This document shows, one piece after another, positions 35,996 to 47,060 of a stretch of DNA of 64,000 nt (positions are counted from its first letter, which is position 1; every line of letters starts with the position of its first letter). Position numbers and translations under genes: made by a program. The DNA is from Pseudomonas cerasi. GTDB lineage: Bacteria > Pseudomonadota > Gammaproteobacteria > Pseudomonadales > Pseudomonadaceae. The notes beneath the pieces were generated by a model. It was not told where the DNA came from and did not search any database. It saw only the letters and a list, made by a program, of their open reading frames with translations. The stretch covers positions 796,001 through 860,000 of the forward strand of contig NZ_LT222319.1 in assembly GCF_900074915.1 (NCBI RefSeq). The letters run 5' to 3'.

Positions 35996-37660
35996 TCAGC
36001 CGCGGTGACGGCCGCGGAAGTAGTTGATCAGGCCTTGGGTCGATGCATCGTCAGCCGGCTCTTCGGTGCCGCCGGTCAGGCGCTGGTACACCGCTTTGCC
36101 CATTTCCTTGCCCAGCTCCACACCCCATTGGTCGAAGGCGTTGGTGCCCCAGATCACGCTCTGCACGAACACCTTGTGTTCATACATGGCCACCAGCGCG
36201 CCAAGACGACGCGGGCTGATGCGCTCGACCACCAGCGTGTTGCTCGGACGGTTGCCAGGGATGACCTTGTGCGGTGCCAGCTTCTGCACCTCTTGTTCGT
36301 CCATACCCTTCTCGCGCAGTTCTGCTTCGGCTTCTGCGCGGGTCTTGCCCATCATCAGTGCCTGGCTCTGCGACAGACAGTTGGCGTACAGCCACTGGTG
36401 GTGGTCGGCAACCGGGTTGAAGCTGACGATCGGCACAATGAAATCGGCCGGAATCATCTGCGTGCCCTGGTGCAGCAACTGGTGGTAAGCGTGCTGACCA
36501 TTGGCACCCACGCCGCCCCAGATCACCGGTCCGGTGTCGGTCGACGTCGGCGTACCGTCCTGACGGACGCTCTTGCCGTTGGATTCCATGTCCAGTTGTT
36601 GCAGGTGCTTGGTGATGTTACGCAGGTAGTGATCGTACGGCAGGATCGCGTGGCTTTGTGCGCCCCAGAAATTGCCGTACCAGACGCCCAGCAAGCCCAG
36701 CAATACCGGCATGTTCTGCTCGAACGGCGCGCTCTGGAAATGCTGGTCCATGGTGTAGGCACCGGACAGCAGTTCCTTGAAGTTGGACATGCCGATGGCC
36801 AGCGCGATAGGCAGACCGATGGCCGACCACAGCGAATAGCGACCGCCGACCCAGTCCCACATCGGGAAGATGTTTTCTTCACGGATGCCGAAGGCCACGG
36901 CCGCAGCGTTGTTGCTGGACACCGCGATGAAGTGGCGATGCAGTTCGACTTCCGAGCCGCCTTGCGCCAAGTACCAGGCACGTGCCGCCTGTGCGTTTTT
37001 GAGGGTTTCCAGCGTGTTGAAGGATTTCGACGAGACGATGAACAGCGTGGTCTCGGCACGAATCTTCATCGACAGCTCATGGAATTCGCTGCCGTCGATG
37101 TTTGCCAGGTAATGGCAGCGGACACCTTTGTGCGCGTAGGCCACCAGCGCTTCGGAGACCAGCTCCGGGCCGAGGAACGAGCCGCCGATGCCGATGTTCA
37201 CCACGTCGGTGATCGGTTTTTCGGTGTAACCGCGCCACAGGCCGTCATGGATGCGGCCGACCAGTTCGGTCATCTGATTGAGTACGCGGTGTACGTCCGG
37301 CATCACATCGACGCCGTTGACTTTCAACTTGTCGCCGACCGGGCGGCGCAGAGCGGTGTGCAGGGCAGGGCGGCCTTCGGATGAGTTGACCAGCTCGCCA
37401 TCATACTGAGCCTTGATCGCATCCTTGAGGCCCACTTCGCCCGCCAGGCTGACCAACAGGTCGCGGGTCTCGGTGGTGATCAGGTTTTTGGAGTAATCGA
37501 GAAACAGGCCAGCGCTGCTGAGGGTGAATTGGCTGAAGCGCTGCGGGTCGGTGTTGAACGCTTCGCGCATGCTGAAGTTCTGCATGGTCTGGCGGTGTTT
37601 GTTCAACGCTTGCCAGGCGGGCAGAGCGGTCACATCGGAAGGAGTGCGGTAGTACGCCAT
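35996..37660 (-). CDS. pgi: Glucose-6-phosphate isomerase
   Basis: Interconverts glucose 6-phosphate and fructose 6-phosphate. The protein has 554 residues. The signatures are visible: [31 protein letters not shown] and [13 protein letters not shown], together with the catalytic Glu in [17 protein letters not shown] sequence. ATG 37660 is the expected start. The 253-bp gap to panC contains a hairpin. It is read leftwards like panCB. Confidence 0.97.
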   Translation of the reverse strand: MAYYRTPSDVTALPAWQALNKHRQTMQNFSMREAFNTDPQRFSQFTLSSAGLFLDYSKNLITTETRDLLVSLAGEVGLKDAIKAQYDGELVNSSEGRPALHTALRRPVGDKLKVNGVDVMPDVHRVLNQMTELVGRIHDGLWRGYTEKPITDVVNIGIGGSFLGPELVSEALVAYAHKGVRCHYLANIDGSEFHELSMKIRAETTLFIVSSKSFNTLETLKNAQAARAWYLAQGGSEVELHRHFIAVSSNNAAAVAFGIREENIFPMWDWVGGRYSLWSAIGLPIALAIGMSNFKELLSGAYTMDQHFQSAPFEQNMPVLLGLLGVWYGNFWGAQSHAILPYDHYLRNITKHLQQLDMESNGKSVRQDGTPTSTDTGPVIWGGVGANGQHAYHQLLHQGTQMIPADFIVPIVSFNPVADHHQWLYANCLSQSQALMMGKTRAEAEAELREKGMDEQEVQKLAPHKVIPGNRPSNTLVVERISPRRLGALVAMYEHKVFVQSVIWGTNAFDQWGVELGKEMGKAVYQRLTGGTEEPADDASTQGLINYFRGRHRG

Positions 37661-37862
37661 CGCTGCGGGTTTCCTTTAACTGGTTCTGTCTTTGGATATT
37701 CTTGGAGCGAGGTCGCAAGCTTTCTCACGGGCTACACATCGCAGACTACCCTTCGCGTACCTGTTTGTCTGCGCCTCGCCTGACATGACCCCGGTACTTT
37801 TTCGCACACAGGCAACCGGGGTTTGGTCTCGAATACTGTCGGTTGTGGTTCAGGCAACCTGT

Positions 37863-37882
37863 ACCGGTATGGCATTACCGGT
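37863..37882. repeat. Short inverted repeat between panC and pgi
   Basis: ACCGGTA-TGGCAT-TACCGGT, a perfect 7-bp stem with a six-base loop, lies 31 bp beyond the panC 3' end and may act in panC transcript ending or pgi upstream control. The rest of the 253-bp gap shows nothing clear. Confidence 0.5.
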
Positions 37883-37913
37883 GTGTCTTAGTTCATTGCC
37901 AGCGCACATCCTG

Positions 37914-38765
37914 TCAGCTTCTGGTCAGGTGCAGGTTGTCTATCAAGCGGGTTTTGCCCATGAACGCCGCTGCGAGGATGACCAGGTCGTGATTGTCGGC
38001 AGTCGTCGCCCGCAGGCTGGTGGCATCGCGTATCTCCAGGTAGTCGATACGAAAACCGGCAGCCTCCAGTTGCTGCTTCTTGCTTGCCAGCAGCGCGTCG
38101 AAATCCTGCTCGCCGGCCTTGATCGCGTCGGCGATCTGGCGGATCGCCTGATACAGCGCGGGTGCAGCGGCGCGCTGATCGTCGCTCAGATAACCGTTGC
38201 GCGAGGACAGCGCCAGGCCGTCGTCGGCGCGCACCGTCGGTTCGCCGATAATCTGGATCGGCATGTTCAGATCACGGACCATGGCCCGAATCACGGCCAG
38301 TTGCTGGAAGTCTTTTTCACCAAAGATCGCCAGGTCAGGCTGCACCATGTTGAACAGCTTGCTGACCACGGTCGCGACACCTTCGAAATGGCCGGGACGG
38401 CTGGCGCCACACAGGCCTTGCGACAGGTGCGGCACGCTGACCAGTGTCTGGTCGGCCATGCCGTGCGGATAGATTTCTTCGACGCTTGGGGTGAACAGCA
38501 GGTTGCAACCGGCCTGCAGGAGTTTTTCCTGATCGGCAGCCAGCGTGCGAGGGTAGGTGGCCAGGTCTTCGTTGGGGCCGAACTGCAGCGGATTGACGAA
38601 AATAGTGGCGACCACGAAATCGGCACGCTGCGCGGCCTTGGTGACCAGCGCGGCGTGGCCGCTGTGCAGGTTGCCCATCGTCGGGGTCAGCGCGATCCGC
38701 TTGCCTTCGCTGCGTGCCCGCGCGACAGCGGCGCGCAGGTCCTGTACGGTTTTTACTGTGTTCAT
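37914..38765 (-). CDS. panC: Pantothenate synthetase
   Basis: Joins pantoate and beta-alanine with ATP. The protein has 283 residues. It shows [12 protein letters not shown] with the HxGH nucleotide site, and [13 protein letters not shown], which replaces KMSKS. Its ATG overlaps the panB stop (ATGA). panD is not next to it. Confidence 0.97.
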   Translation of the reverse strand: MNTVKTVQDLRAAVARARSEGKRIALTPTMGNLHSGHAALVTKAAQRADFVVATIFVNPLQFGPNEDLATYPRTLAADQEKLLQAGCNLLFTPSVEEIYPHGMADQTLVSVPHLSQGLCGASRPGHFEGVATVVSKLFNMVQPDLAIFGEKDFQQLAVIRAMVRDLNMPIQIIGEPTVRADDGLALSSRNGYLSDDQRAAAPALYQAIRQIADAIKAGEQDFDALLASKKQQLEAAGFRIDYLEIRDATSLRATTADNHDLVILAAAFMGKTRLIDNLHLTRS

Positions 38766-39562
38766 GCCGAGAATCCGTGTTCAGTGGCCGGAAAGCTGAC
38801 GTCTTTGACCGCGGCCACGTAGGCCCGTATAGCCGACTGGATATCGGGCTGACCGGTCATGAAATTTTTCACGAACTTGGGCACGCGTCCGGTGATGGAT
38901 AGGCCGAGCATGTCGTGCAGCACCAGGACCTGCCCGTCGGTGGCGCTGCCCGCGCCAATACCGATGACCGGGACCTTCACCGCCTGGGTGATTTCCTCGG
39001 CCAGTTCGCTGGGCACGCACTCCAGCAGAATCATCGCTGCGCCCGCCTGTTCCAGTGCGATTGCATCGGCACGCATCTGCCGCGCCTGCGCCTCCAGCCG
39101 GCCCTGCACCTTGTAGCCACCCAACACGTTGACTGCCTGTGGGGTCAGACCCATGTGCGCGCACACCGGAATGCCGCGCTCGGCAAGCAAACGGATCGAC
39201 TCGGCCAGCCAGGCAGCGCCTTCGACCTTGATCATGTGTGCGCCTGCCTGCATCAGCGTCGCGCTGTTGATCAGGGTCTGCTCCAGCGTCGCGTTGGCCA
39301 TGAACGGCAGGTCGGCGAGGATCATCGCGCCCTGGTTGCCGCGTTTCACACACGCAACGTGGTACGCCGTTTCAGCCGTGGTAACAGGCAGGGTGCTGTC
39401 GTGACCCTGCAGGACCATGCCCAGCGAGTCGCCTATCAGCAGCACTTCTACACCCGCTTGAGAGGCCGTGTGGGCGAAGGTTGCGTCGTAGCAGGTCAGC
39501 ATGGTGATTTTTTCACCTTTCTGCTTCATGGCCAGCAGCGACGTAACGGTTATGTTCGGCAT
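38762..39562 (-). CDS. panB: 3-methyl-2-oxobutanoate hydroxymethyltransferase
   Basis: First step of pantothenate synthesis, TIM-barrel, 266 residues. Visible are [30 protein letters not shown], the catalytic-region [16 protein letters not shown] and [14 protein letters not shown]. It overlaps panC by 4 bp. It lies 228 bp downstream of folK on the same strand. Confidence 0.97.
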   Translation of the reverse strand: MPNITVTSLLAMKQKGEKITMLTCYDATFAHTASQAGVEVLLIGDSLGMVLQGHDSTLPVTTAETAYHVACVKRGNQGAMILADLPFMANATLEQTLINSATLMQAGAHMIKVEGAAWLAESIRLLAERGIPVCAHMGLTPQAVNVLGGYKVQGRLEAQARQMRADAIALEQAGAAMILLECVPSELAEEITQAVKVPVIGIGAGSATDGQVLVLHDMLGLSITGRVPKFVKNFMTGQPDIQSAIRAYVAAVKDVSFPATEHGFSA

Positions 39563-39741
39563 GTAAAGTCCTCCATCAGGCGCTGTGAAGACGGGTGCTC
39601 AGCGCGTGAGAGTCATCCTGGAAAAGCAGGCACACCGTCGTGTCGCGGTGTTTTGCAAAGGCCTGTTTCGCGTCCGTTCGCCTGTGGTGTGGCGGCGGGA
39701 GGCCTATCTTCGTGAGGAGGGGGCGTGAAGTCAATTGAAGG

Positions 39742-39782
39742 TGTTACCTGTGCGTCCTACCGGTTACACCGGCGCGGTAACA
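39742..39782. repeat. Nested inverted repeats between panB and folK
   Basis: TGTTACC (39742-39748) pairs with GGTAACA (39776-39782); inside lies CCGGT-TAC-ACCGG. It is 8 bp after the folK stop and could be its transcript end or a processing hairpin. No T run follows. Confidence 0.5.
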
Positions 39783-39790
39783 GACAGGCT

Positions 39791-40297
39791 TCATGCCTCG
39801 GCGGGCAGACGTTCAAGGCCTGTGAACGGGCAATCATCGAGCAGACGATTCAGTAGGCGGCCGTCGGCCAGTGTCAGCCCCGGAGCCAGCTCTGCCAGCG
39901 GGTACAGCACGAAGGCCCTGGCCTGCATGTGGTAATGCGGCACTTTGAGGCGTGGCTCGTCGATCAGGCGGTCGCCGAACAGCAGGATATCGAGGTCCAG
40001 CGTGCGCGGCCCCCAGCGTTCGTGGCGTTCGCGGCCTTGATCCAGCTCGATGGCCTGTAGCGCATCAAGCAGTGTCAGCGGCGCCATGCAGGTGTCGACT
40101 GCCGCGACGGCATTGGTGAAGCGCGGTTGACCGGGCAGTAGCGAGTCGCTGATATAGAACGACGATACGCCGCTCAACTGACAATCGGGCAATTGCGCAA
40201 TGGCCTTGAGGGCGCTGCGCAATTGCTCGGCCGGGTCAGCCAGGTTGCTGCCCAGACCGATGTACACGCGTTCAGTGGCCAACAGCGGTTCATTCAC
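39791..40297 (-). CDS. folK: 6-hydroxymethyl-7,8-dihydropterin pyrophosphokinase
   Basis: Folate pathway enzyme of 168 residues. The N-terminal VYIGLGSNLADPAEQLRSAL and the central RHERWGPRTLDLDILLFGD motif are diagnostic. I chose GTG 40297 (GTG AAT GAA CCG), which overlaps the pcnB stop by 8 bp and has GAGG about 8 bp upstream; the longer frame starts 13 codons earlier inside pcnB. Confidence 0.95.
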   Translation of the reverse strand: MNEPLLATERVYIGLGSNLADPAEQLRSALKAIAQLPDCQLSGVSSFYISDSLLPGQPRFTNAVAAVDTCMAPLTLLDALQAIELDQGRERHERWGPRTLDLDILLFGDRLIDEPRLKVPHYHMQARAFVLYPLAELAPGLTLADGRLLNRLLDDCPFTGLERLPAEA

Positions 40298-41693
40298 CGC
40301 TTTGCGCCTCGCCCGTGGTGCGCTTGCGTTTGGCACCGCTGTTACGACGACGCTTGCGCGGGGCTGTGCCCGCCGCTTCAGGCTTGTTGCTCAGGTCGCG
40401 AATCATGTCGCGGCGTTCGCTGTCGTTGCAGTCCTGATAATCGGTCCACCACTGGCCCAGACCATCGGTCTGCTCGCCCGCAGTTTCACGCAACAGCAGG
40501 AAGTCGTAGCCGGCGCGGAACCGCGAGTTGTCGAGCAGCAGGTCGGCGCGCTTGCCCGAACGGCGCGGCAGGCGCTCCTGCATGTCCCAGATCTCGCGGA
40601 TCGGCAGCGTGAAGCGCTTGGGAATAGCGATGCGCTGGCACTGCTCGATGATCAGTTCGTGAGCGGCTTCCTGCATGGCTGCGATCGGCGGCATGCCGCG
40701 TTCCTGAGCACGCAGCACCTTGGCCGGCAGCGCAGGCCAGAGCAGGGCAGCGAACAGGAACGCCGGTGTGACCGGTTTGTTCTGCTTGATGCGCAGGTCG
40801 GTATTGATCAACGCATTGCTGATCAGCGTATGGGTGTAGGTCGGGTTGTATTCCAGGGCCTTGGAGCTGGCTGGGAACAACGGTTCGAACAGTTCCAGGT
40901 CCACCAGCATTTCAAAGGTGGGGGCGGCGTGCCCGGAGAGGAACAGTTTGAGCACTTCCTCGAACAGGCGTGCCGATGGAATGTCACGCAGCATCGGCGC
41001 CAGTGCGCGGATCGGTTGAGCGCTGTGCTTCTCGATGCCGAAGTCCAGCTTGGCCGCGAACCGCACGGCACGCAGCATGCGCACCGGGTCTTCTTTATAA
41101 CGCTGTTCCGGATCGCCGATCAGGCGGATCAGGCGGTTACGGATGTCGTGCACGCCGTTGGCGTAATCCAGAACGCGCTCGCTAACCGGGTCGTAGTAAA
41201 GCGCGTTGATCGTGAAGTCGCGACGCTGGGCGTCTTCTTCAAGCGTGCCGTATACGTTGTCACGCAGGATGCGTCCGCTTTCATTGCGCGAGGACTGGTT
41301 GCTGTCCTCTTCTTCATCATCCTGGGGATGATTGGCGCGGAACGTCGCCACTTCGATGATTTCGCGACCGAAATGGATGTGCACCAGCTTGAACCGGCGG
41401 CCGATGATCCGCGCGTTGCGGAATTCGGCACGCACCTGTTCGGGCGTGGCGCTGGTGGCGACGTCGAAATCCTTGGGCGTTATGTTGAGCATCATGTCGC
41501 GTACGCAACCACCGACCAGATAGGCCTGGTAGCCGGCATTCTGCAGGCGCTCGACGATATTCACGGCATAGCGGCTGAATTGACTGCGTTGCAGCGAATG
41601 TTGGCTGCTGTTGAGCACTTCAGGCGTGGTGCGCGTATGTTGCTGCGGTTTGCGCAGTGGGGAACGAAATGACTGGAACAACTTCTTCAGCAT
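40290..41693 (-). CDS. pcnB: Poly(A) polymerase I
   Basis: Adds 3' poly(A) tails to RNA and promotes decay. The protein has 467 residues from ATG 41693. The nucleotidyltransferase motif LVGGCVRDMMLNITPKDFDVAT (about residues 57-78) and the RNA-binding head region are present. The C-terminus is very basic (PRKRRRNSGAKRKRTTG). Three in-frame ATGs compete for the start; MLKKLFQSF fits the family length and avoids entering the region upstream. It overlaps folK by 8 bp. Confidence 0.93.
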   Translation of the reverse strand: MLKKLFQSFRSPLRKPQQHTRTTPEVLNSSQHSLQRSQFSRYAVNIVERLQNAGYQAYLVGGCVRDMMLNITPKDFDVATSATPEQVRAEFRNARIIGRRFKLVHIHFGREIIEVATFRANHPQDDEEEDSNQSSRNESGRILRDNVYGTLEEDAQRRDFTINALYYDPVSERVLDYANGVHDIRNRLIRLIGDPEQRYKEDPVRMLRAVRFAAKLDFGIEKHSAQPIRALAPMLRDIPSARLFEEVLKLFLSGHAAPTFEMLVDLELFEPLFPASSKALEYNPTYTHTLISNALINTDLRIKQNKPVTPAFLFAALLWPALPAKVLRAQERGMPPIAAMQEAAHELIIEQCQRIAIPKRFTLPIREIWDMQERLPRRSGKRADLLLDNSRFRAGYDFLLLRETAGEQTDGLGQWWTDYQDCNDSERRDMIRDLSNKPEAAGTAPRKRRRNSGAKRKRTTGEAQSGE

Positions 41694-41838
41694 GGGATGC
41701 ACTGTTTGAAGGAATATTCGGCCAAAAACGTGGAATGACCGCATGATGGGCGGGGATTCTAGCATTTAGTCGAGTGATGGTGTAGGAAGCTGTCGCGCAA
41801 GGGTAAACGATGGCGCGGATCAAGGCGGGGAAGCTACT

Positions 41839-42196
41839 GGGGGAGCCGAAGCTCCCCCAAAGTGTGTGCTCTTTATTATTGTTTTCTGCCTGGGCTTCTT
41901 GTTTTTGTTGAGTGCCCATTCACGAGACTTTCGTCTGTGAAACCTCCCAGTCGGGAGTCAAGAGCAAACGGATTGCTTTGGTCGCTGCATTGCAATGATC
42001 ATTCGATCCAACCAGTTCAGGCGCTACCTAAGGGTAGTTTTTGTTGTTCTCGGCCTGGTTGTGGGGCAAGCCCCAAATACAACTCCTCTCCAAAAGAATC
42101 AGTTAGCTGCGCCTCCGCCGTGTTGTTCTTGTTATGCGTGAGTCGATTCGTATTGTTTTTATTGTGGGTGTCGTACTGCTTGTTGTTCTTCTTGTA
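41839..42196 (-). ncRNA. crcZ: CrcZ small RNA (Hfq/Crc antagonist)
   Basis: Non-coding RNA of about 360 nt between cbrB and pcnB, read leftwards. Read on this strand, at least six A-rich CA motifs are visible, such as AAGAAGAACAACAA (near 42190), AATAAAAACAA (42155), AACAAGAACAA (42125), AACAACAAAAA (42040), AACAAAAACA (41903) and AAAACAATAATAA (41880). These bind Hfq/Crc and titrate it from target mRNAs. The 3' end is a very stable stem, GGGGGAGC-TTCG-GCTCCCCC (41858-41839), and a second hairpin CTCCC-GGGAG lies near 41950. A sigma-54 promoter precedes it. Ends are estimated. No ORF is likely. Confidence 0.92.
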
Positions 42197-42206
42197 CTAA
42201 GCATAT

Positions 42207-42222
42207 AGCAGAAGCTGTGCCA
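42207..42222 (-). promoter_or_regulatory. Sigma-54 promoter of crcZ
   Basis: On the minus strand TGGCACAGCTTCTGCT has GG-N10-GC, the -24/-12 signature. The predicted start is near 42196. CbrB, encoded just upstream, is the expected activator. Confidence 0.85.
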
Positions 42223-42231
42223 ACTTTTGCC

Positions 42232-42252
42232 AAGCCCCGTAAACCGGGGCTT
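42232..42252. repeat. Hairpin just upstream of crcZ promoter
   Basis: AAGCCCCG-TAAAC-CGGGGCTT followed by TT on the + strand. It might be part of transcript ending for cbrB (with the larger hairpin at 42284) or an activator-binding element. Confidence 0.5.
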
Positions 42253-42283
42253 TTCGGGCAACAGGCCGGTTTTGCGCACACAA

Positions 42284-42320
42284 AAAAGCCGGGCCTGCGT
42301 TACCGTAAGACCCGGCTTTT
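42284..42320 (-). terminator. Terminator after cbrB
   Basis: Arms AAAAGCCGGG (42284-42293) and CCCGGCTTTT (42311-42320) form a stem with a 17-nt loop, and T runs follow on the minus strand. It separates cbrB from crcZ. Confidence 0.85.
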
Positions 42321-42391
42321 GTTACGTGAAACGCTTGAGGTAACAGTTTGTACCCGCCCTGCGCACCGCGTGCCAGAGCCTTGGGCTGGTT

Positions 42392-43825
42392 TTATGTCTC
42401 GCTGGCCACGCCCTTGCGCCGCGGGATACCCAGACGTTGACGGCGTTCCCACAGACATTTGCGACTGACGCCCAGTTTGCGTGCCAGCTCGGTTTCAGTC
42501 ATGTGGTCCTGATGCTCCAGAACGAAGTGCTGAAAATAGTCTTCAAGCGACAGGTCTTCTGCGGGCTCGTTGCCCGACGAACCGGAAGAGCCCGGTAACG
42601 GTGCCATGCCCATGTACTCGTCGTCATCCAGCCCGTCGAGCTCAATGTCGATGCCCAGCAGGTCAGCGGTGATTTCCGGGTTCTCGCAGAGAATCACCGC
42701 GCGCTCCACCGCGTTTTCCAGCTCGCGCACGTTACCCGGCCAGCTGTAATGGCGGATCGCCTGTTCGGCGTCGTGTGCAAATTTGAGGTCGTCGCGTCCG
42801 ACCTTGCTGCTCTGGCGGACCAAGAACGCACGAGCGATTTCCAGGATGTCGTTGCCACGTTCGCGCAGCGCCGGGAGTTTCAGGGCGATAACGTGCAGGC
42901 GATAGAACAGGTCTTCACGAAACTCGCCATTTTTGGCCAGTGTTTTCAGGTCCCGGTGGGTCGCGGCAATCAGGCGTACGTCGACCTTTTGTGATTGCAC
43001 CGAACCGACGCGACGAATCTCGCCTTCCTGCAATACGCGCAGCAGGCGAGCCTGGGCTTCCAGGGGCAGTTCGCCGATTTCATCGAGAAACAGCGTGCCA
43101 CCGTCAGCGGCCTCGACCAGACCTGCGCGGCCTGCGCTGGCCCCGGTAAACGCGCCTTTCTCGTGACCGAACAGTTCGGACTCGATCAGCGATTCGGGAA
43201 TGGCCGCACAGTTGACGGAAATCATCGGTGCCTTGGCGCGGCGTGAGAGGTTATGCAGAGCGCGGGCGACCAGTTCCTTACCGGTGCCTGACTCACCTTG
43301 AATCAGGACGTTGGAATCAGTCGGGGCGACTTTGCGGATCTTGCTGTAGAGATCCAGCATGGGCGGGCATGAGCCGATGATGCCGATCTCGCCGTTATGG
43401 TTCTGAGCCGGGCCTTTTTCAGCATTGCTGGTCCTGGCGGTGGCGCTGCGTTCGTCCTGAAGGTGCTTGACCGTCTGCCGGTCACGCAGGATCCGCGAGA
43501 CCGCCTGCAGCATTTCATCGTGATCGAAGGGTTTGGCGATGTAGTCCACCGCGCCCATCTTCATCGAATCGACTGCCGAGCGCAGGCTCGCGTAGCTGGT
43601 CATGATCAGCACCGGTTTGCCTTCGCCGAGCTTGATCAGTTCGGTGCCGGGCGCGCCGGGCAGGCGCAGGTCGCTGACGATCAGATCGAACGACGGGATG
43701 CTGAAGCGTTCCTGAGCCTCTTGAACGGAGCCGGCTTCACTGACTTCATACTGGTTGCGTTCAAGCAGGCGACGCAGGGCTGAGCGGATAATCGTTTCGT
43801 CTTCGACGATCAAAATATGCGGCAT
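42392..43825 (-). CDS. cbrB: Sigma-54-dependent response regulator CbrB
   Basis: NtrC-type activator of 477 residues that controls carbon/nitrogen balance and crcZ. The receiver domain has Asp52 ([10 protein letters not shown]) and acidic residues 8-9. The AAA+ domain has GESGTGKE and the sigma-54 contact loop [14 protein letters not shown]. The C-terminal Fis-type HTH is [27 protein letters not shown] 43825 (MPHILIVED) is the proper start; the longer frame runs into cbrA. It is 22 bp after cbrA. Confidence 0.96.
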   Translation of the reverse strand: MPHILIVEDETIIRSALRRLLERNQYEVSEAGSVQEAQERFSIPSFDLIVSDLRLPGAPGTELIKLGEGKPVLIMTSYASLRSAVDSMKMGAVDYIAKPFDHDEMLQAVSRILRDRQTVKHLQDERSATARTSNAEKGPAQNHNGEIGIIGSCPPMLDLYSKIRKVAPTDSNVLIQGESGTGKELVARALHNLSRRAKAPMISVNCAAIPESLIESELFGHEKGAFTGASAGRAGLVEAADGGTLFLDEIGELPLEAQARLLRVLQEGEIRRVGSVQSQKVDVRLIAATHRDLKTLAKNGEFREDLFYRLHVIALKLPALRERGNDILEIARAFLVRQSSKVGRDDLKFAHDAEQAIRHYSWPGNVRELENAVERAVILCENPEITADLLGIDIELDGLDDDEYMGMAPLPGSSGSSGNEPAEDLSLEDYFQHFVLEHQDHMTETELARKLGVSRKCLWERRQRLGIPRRKGVASET

Positions 43826-43847
43826 TGATTCAGTTCTCTCGACGGTC

Positions 43848-46796
43848 TCAGTTCGCGGTGGACGTCGCGTCGACATGGCGTGGCAAGGTCACCCGAATAC
43901 GGGTTCCACGCTGTTGCTCGGGATCGGCCGGGCTGTCGATGGTGATCTGTCCATAATGCTCTTCAACGATGGAATAGACCAGCGCCAGGCCAAGTCCGGT
44001 TCCCTCGCCAGGATCCTTGGTGGTGAAGAACGGCTCGAACAATCGGTCCATGATTGCCTTTGAAATCCCACTGCCTTCGTCTTCGACGATCAAGTCCACA
44101 GTGTGCTCGGATACTTCGCTTCTGACCCTGACTGCGCTGCCTGCCGGGGAGGCATCACGGGCGTTGGAGAGCAGATTGATCAACACCTGCGCCAGCCGCT
44201 GCGAGTCGCCGACAGCCCAATGCTCGGGGTTGCACAGGTTGTAGAAGTGTACTTCGAAATTGCGCCGGTTCAGCGCCAGCAGACCAATAGCATCCTGGGC
44301 CACCACGGCCAGACAAACGGCTTCGTCGCTATGCTGATGAGCGCCCGCGTGGGCAAAACTCATCAATGACTGGACGATGCGCGAGACTCGTTTGGTCTGT
44401 TCGAGGATCTGGCTGCTGATCTCCTTGAGTTCGCCGTCTTCTTCGCGTTCCTCGCGCAGGTTCTGGGCGAGACAGGCAATACCGGTGATCGGATTGCCGA
44501 TCTCGTGAGCCACGCCGGCGGCCAGTCGGCCGATACTTGCCAGGCGTTCCGAATGCACCAGCTTGTCTTCGAGCATCTGCGTGTCGGTCAGGTCTTCGAC
44601 CAGCACCACCAGGCCGCTGTTGCCCGGCGCCAGAGGCTCGTTGATGGCGGCCTTGTGCAGATTGAGCCAGCGTGTCTGGCCGTCCAGACCGAGCTTCTGC
44701 TTGTGTAAATGCTCATCGGGCAGGCTGGTAAAACCGGTCAGCAGGCCCTTCCACGGCTCGGCAATGGTTTCCAGTCGTGAACCCACTACGCGCTGGGCGA
44801 CGATGCCGGTCAATTCTTCCATGGCCCTGTTCCACATCAGGATCTCCTGATCTTCGGCCAGCGAGCAAACCCCCATTGGCAGTTCCTGAAGGGTCTGGCG
44901 GTGGTAGCGGCGCAAGGCATCGAGTTCGGCGGCAAGGCCGGTAAGGCGCGAGTGGTAGTCCTCAAGCCGGCTTTCAATAAAATGTATGTCTTCGGTGACG
45001 TATTTTTCGCTGCCTGATTTGTACGGCAGAAGGGTTTCCACCATGTCCTGCGCAACGCTCGGCCCCATCAGCCCGGACAGGTTGGCCTCGATGCGGTCGC
45101 GCAGGCGGCGCAGGGCATAAGGGCGGCGCTCGTCGAACGGCAGATAAAGATCGCGCAGCGCTTGCTCGACTTCCTTCTGCGCGGCTTTCGCGCCCAGCGG
45201 CTTGGCCAGTTGGGTGGCGAACTCCTGCGGCGACACCGCGTGCAGTTCCCGGCGTTGCGGGCGGCGCACGTTGTCGACTGCGCAGGCCTCGGCGGCCCCG
45301 GCTTCTTCAGGGCTGGCATTGGTGAACAGCGAGATCAGGGTGAACAGCAAGACGTTTGCGGCCAGCGAGGCGATGGCTGCCATGTGCCAACTGGTGTCGT
45401 CCAGCACATAAATCATGTTCAGCCAGGGAATATAGAAGCCCTGCAGGTTGCCGATCAGCGGCAACAGCATGCTGACTGCCCAGACCGAAATGCCAGCCAG
45501 CAGCCCGGCGATGAAGCCGCGTCGGTTGGCGGTCGGCCAGTACAGTACCGACAGCACGCCCGGCAGGAATTGCAGGGTCGCAACGAAGGCGACGATGCCC
45601 AGATTGGCCAGATCCTGCTGAGCGCCGAGCATCAGGTAGAAGCCGTAACCCAGCGCGATGATCGCCACGATCAGTCCGCGTCGTGTCCACTTCAGCCAGC
45701 GATAGATATTGCCCTCGGCGGGTGGCTGATACAGCGGCAGCACCAGGTGATTGAGTGCCATGCCGGACAACGCCAGCGTGGTGACGATGATCAGCCCGCT
45801 GGCCGCCGACAGCCCGCCTATATAGGCGAGCAGGGCCAGAGACTTGCTGTTGGCGGCGATGCCGATGCCGAGCGTGAAATATTCCGGGCTGGTGGTGGCG
45901 CCGAGCTTGAGCCCGGCCCAGAGGATCAGCGGCACTGCGAGGCTGATCAACAGCAGAAACAGCGGCAGACCCCAGCTGGCGCTGACCAGCGAGCGCGGGT
46001 TGAGGTTTTCCGTAAAGGTCATGTGATACATGTGCGGCATGACGATGGCCGAGGCGAAGAACACCAGCAGCAGCGTGCGCCACGGGCCTTCCTGCAAAGG
46101 CGTGTGCAGCGAGGCGAGGGCGGTCTGGTTCTGCAGCAGCCACAGTTCCAGTTGTTGCGGGCCGTCGAACACGCCATACAAGGCATACAGCCCGACGCCG
46201 CCCAGGGCGATCAGCTTGATCAGCGATTCAAAGGCGATGGCGAACACCAGGCCCTCGTGTTTCTCACGGGTCGCGATGTGCCGTGAGCCGAAGAAAATCG
46301 TGAACAGGGTGATCAGTGCGCAGAACGCCACCGCGACCCGATCCTGCACCGGCTCGCGCGTCAGAATGCCAATGGAGTCGGCAACCGCCTGAATCTGCAA
46401 GGCCAGCAGTGGCAGCACACCGATCAGCATGAATACGGTGGTCAGCGCGCCGGCCCAGGTACTGCGAAAACGGAAGGCGAACAGATCGGCCAGTGATGAC
46501 AGCTGGTAGGTACGGGTAATTCTGAGGATCGGGTAAAGCAGCACCGGCGCGAGGAGGAAGGCCCCGGACACCCCCAGATAACTGGACAGAAAGCCGTAGC
46601 CATACTGATAGGCCAGACCAACCGTGCCATAAAACGCCCAGGCGCTGGCGTAGACGCCCAGTGAAAGGGTGTAGGTCAGCGGATGACGAATGATCCAGCG
46701 CGGAATCAGGCCATGTTCGCTGACCCAGGCTACGCCGAACAGCACCAACAGGTAGGCGGCGCTGACCAGCAGCATCTGCGTCAGACTAAAGCTCAT
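43848..46796 (-). CDS. cbrA: Sensor kinase CbrA with Na+/solute symporter domain
   Basis: Hybrid protein of 982 residues. The N-terminal ~500 residues form a SLC5-type transporter with about 13 helices. Then come the STAC-like linker, a PAS domain ([22 protein letters not shown]), a dimerisation His box ([15 protein letters not shown]) and a HATPase with EDEGSGISK and [14 protein letters not shown]. It transports or senses histidine-like nutrients and phosphorylates CbrB. The start is ATG 46796, overlapping cbrX by 11 bp; the frame has a further ATG at 46802. Confidence 0.96.
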   Translation of the reverse strand: MSFSLTQMLLVSAAYLLVLFGVAWVSEHGLIPRWIIRHPLTYTLSLGVYASAWAFYGTVGLAYQYGYGFLSSYLGVSGAFLLAPVLLYPILRITRTYQLSSLADLFAFRFRSTWAGALTTVFMLIGVLPLLALQIQAVADSIGILTREPVQDRVAVAFCALITLFTIFFGSRHIATREKHEGLVFAIAFESLIKLIALGGVGLYALYGVFDGPQQLELWLLQNQTALASLHTPLQEGPWRTLLLVFFASAIVMPHMYHMTFTENLNPRSLVSASWGLPLFLLLISLAVPLILWAGLKLGATTSPEYFTLGIGIAANSKSLALLAYIGGLSAASGLIIVTTLALSGMALNHLVLPLYQPPAEGNIYRWLKWTRRGLIVAIIALGYGFYLMLGAQQDLANLGIVAFVATLQFLPGVLSVLYWPTANRRGFIAGLLAGISVWAVSMLLPLIGNLQGFYIPWLNMIYVLDDTSWHMAAIASLAANVLLFTLISLFTNASPEEAGAAEACAVDNVRRPQRRELHAVSPQEFATQLAKPLGAKAAQKEVEQALRDLYLPFDERRPYALRRLRDRIEANLSGLMGPSVAQDMVETLLPYKSGSEKYVTEDIHFIESRLEDYHSRLTGLAAELDALRRYHRQTLQELPMGVCSLAEDQEILMWNRAMEELTGIVAQRVVGSRLETIAEPWKGLLTGFTSLPDEHLHKQKLGLDGQTRWLNLHKAAINEPLAPGNSGLVVLVEDLTDTQMLEDKLVHSERLASIGRLAAGVAHEIGNPITGIACLAQNLREEREEDGELKEISSQILEQTKRVSRIVQSLMSFAHAGAHQHSDEAVCLAVVAQDAIGLLALNRRNFEVHFYNLCNPEHWAVGDSQRLAQVLINLLSNARDASPAGSAVRVRSEVSEHTVDLIVEDEGSGISKAIMDRLFEPFFTTKDPGEGTGLGLALVYSIVEEHYGQITIDSPADPEQQRGTRIRVTLPRHVDATSTAN

Positions 46797-46962
46797 CGGC
46801 ATCTCGCTGGCTCTGCAGAATGAACGTCACCACAATCAGGATCAGCCACAACATGTAGGGCCGATACCAGGCACCGGTGGCATCGATCCACCAGTCCATG
46901 ATGGCTGGAGAGAACAGATAAATGCCGACCACCAGAAGCAAAACCAACCGGTATATGTACAT
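46786..46962 (-). CDS. cbrX: Small membrane protein CbrX
   Basis: Protein of 58 residues: MYIYRLVLLLVVGIYLFSP opens with a strong helix, then IMDWWIDATGAWYRPYML and a second helix LILIVVTFILQSQ. It ends inside the cbrA start, so it is translationally coupled to cbrA. CbrX-like small proteins precede cbrA in other pseudomonads. GGGAGA is upstream of ATG 46962. The role is unknown. Confidence 0.85.
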   Translation of the reverse strand: MYIYRLVLLLVVGIYLFSPAIMDWWIDATGAWYRPYMLWLILIVVTFILQSQRDADEL

Positions 46963-47060
46963 CTGGTCTCCCTGCGCTGGTAGATGAGGAGCGGCATGTT
47001 AACGGATGCCGGATAACCTGCAAGTATCCTTGCGTCGCAGTTTGCGGCGACCGCTCTGGA

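Noticed and set aside
36005..37384. 459-codon frame antisense to pgi
   Set aside because: Complement of a well conserved enzyme gene; rich in His, Arg and Gln, typical of shadow frames.
40200..41672. 490-codon frame antisense to pcnB
   Set aside because: Shadow of pcnB; no recognisable domain.
41862..42200. 112-codon + frame over crcZ
   Set aside because: Phe/Leu-rich because it is the complement of the A-rich CA motifs in the sRNA.
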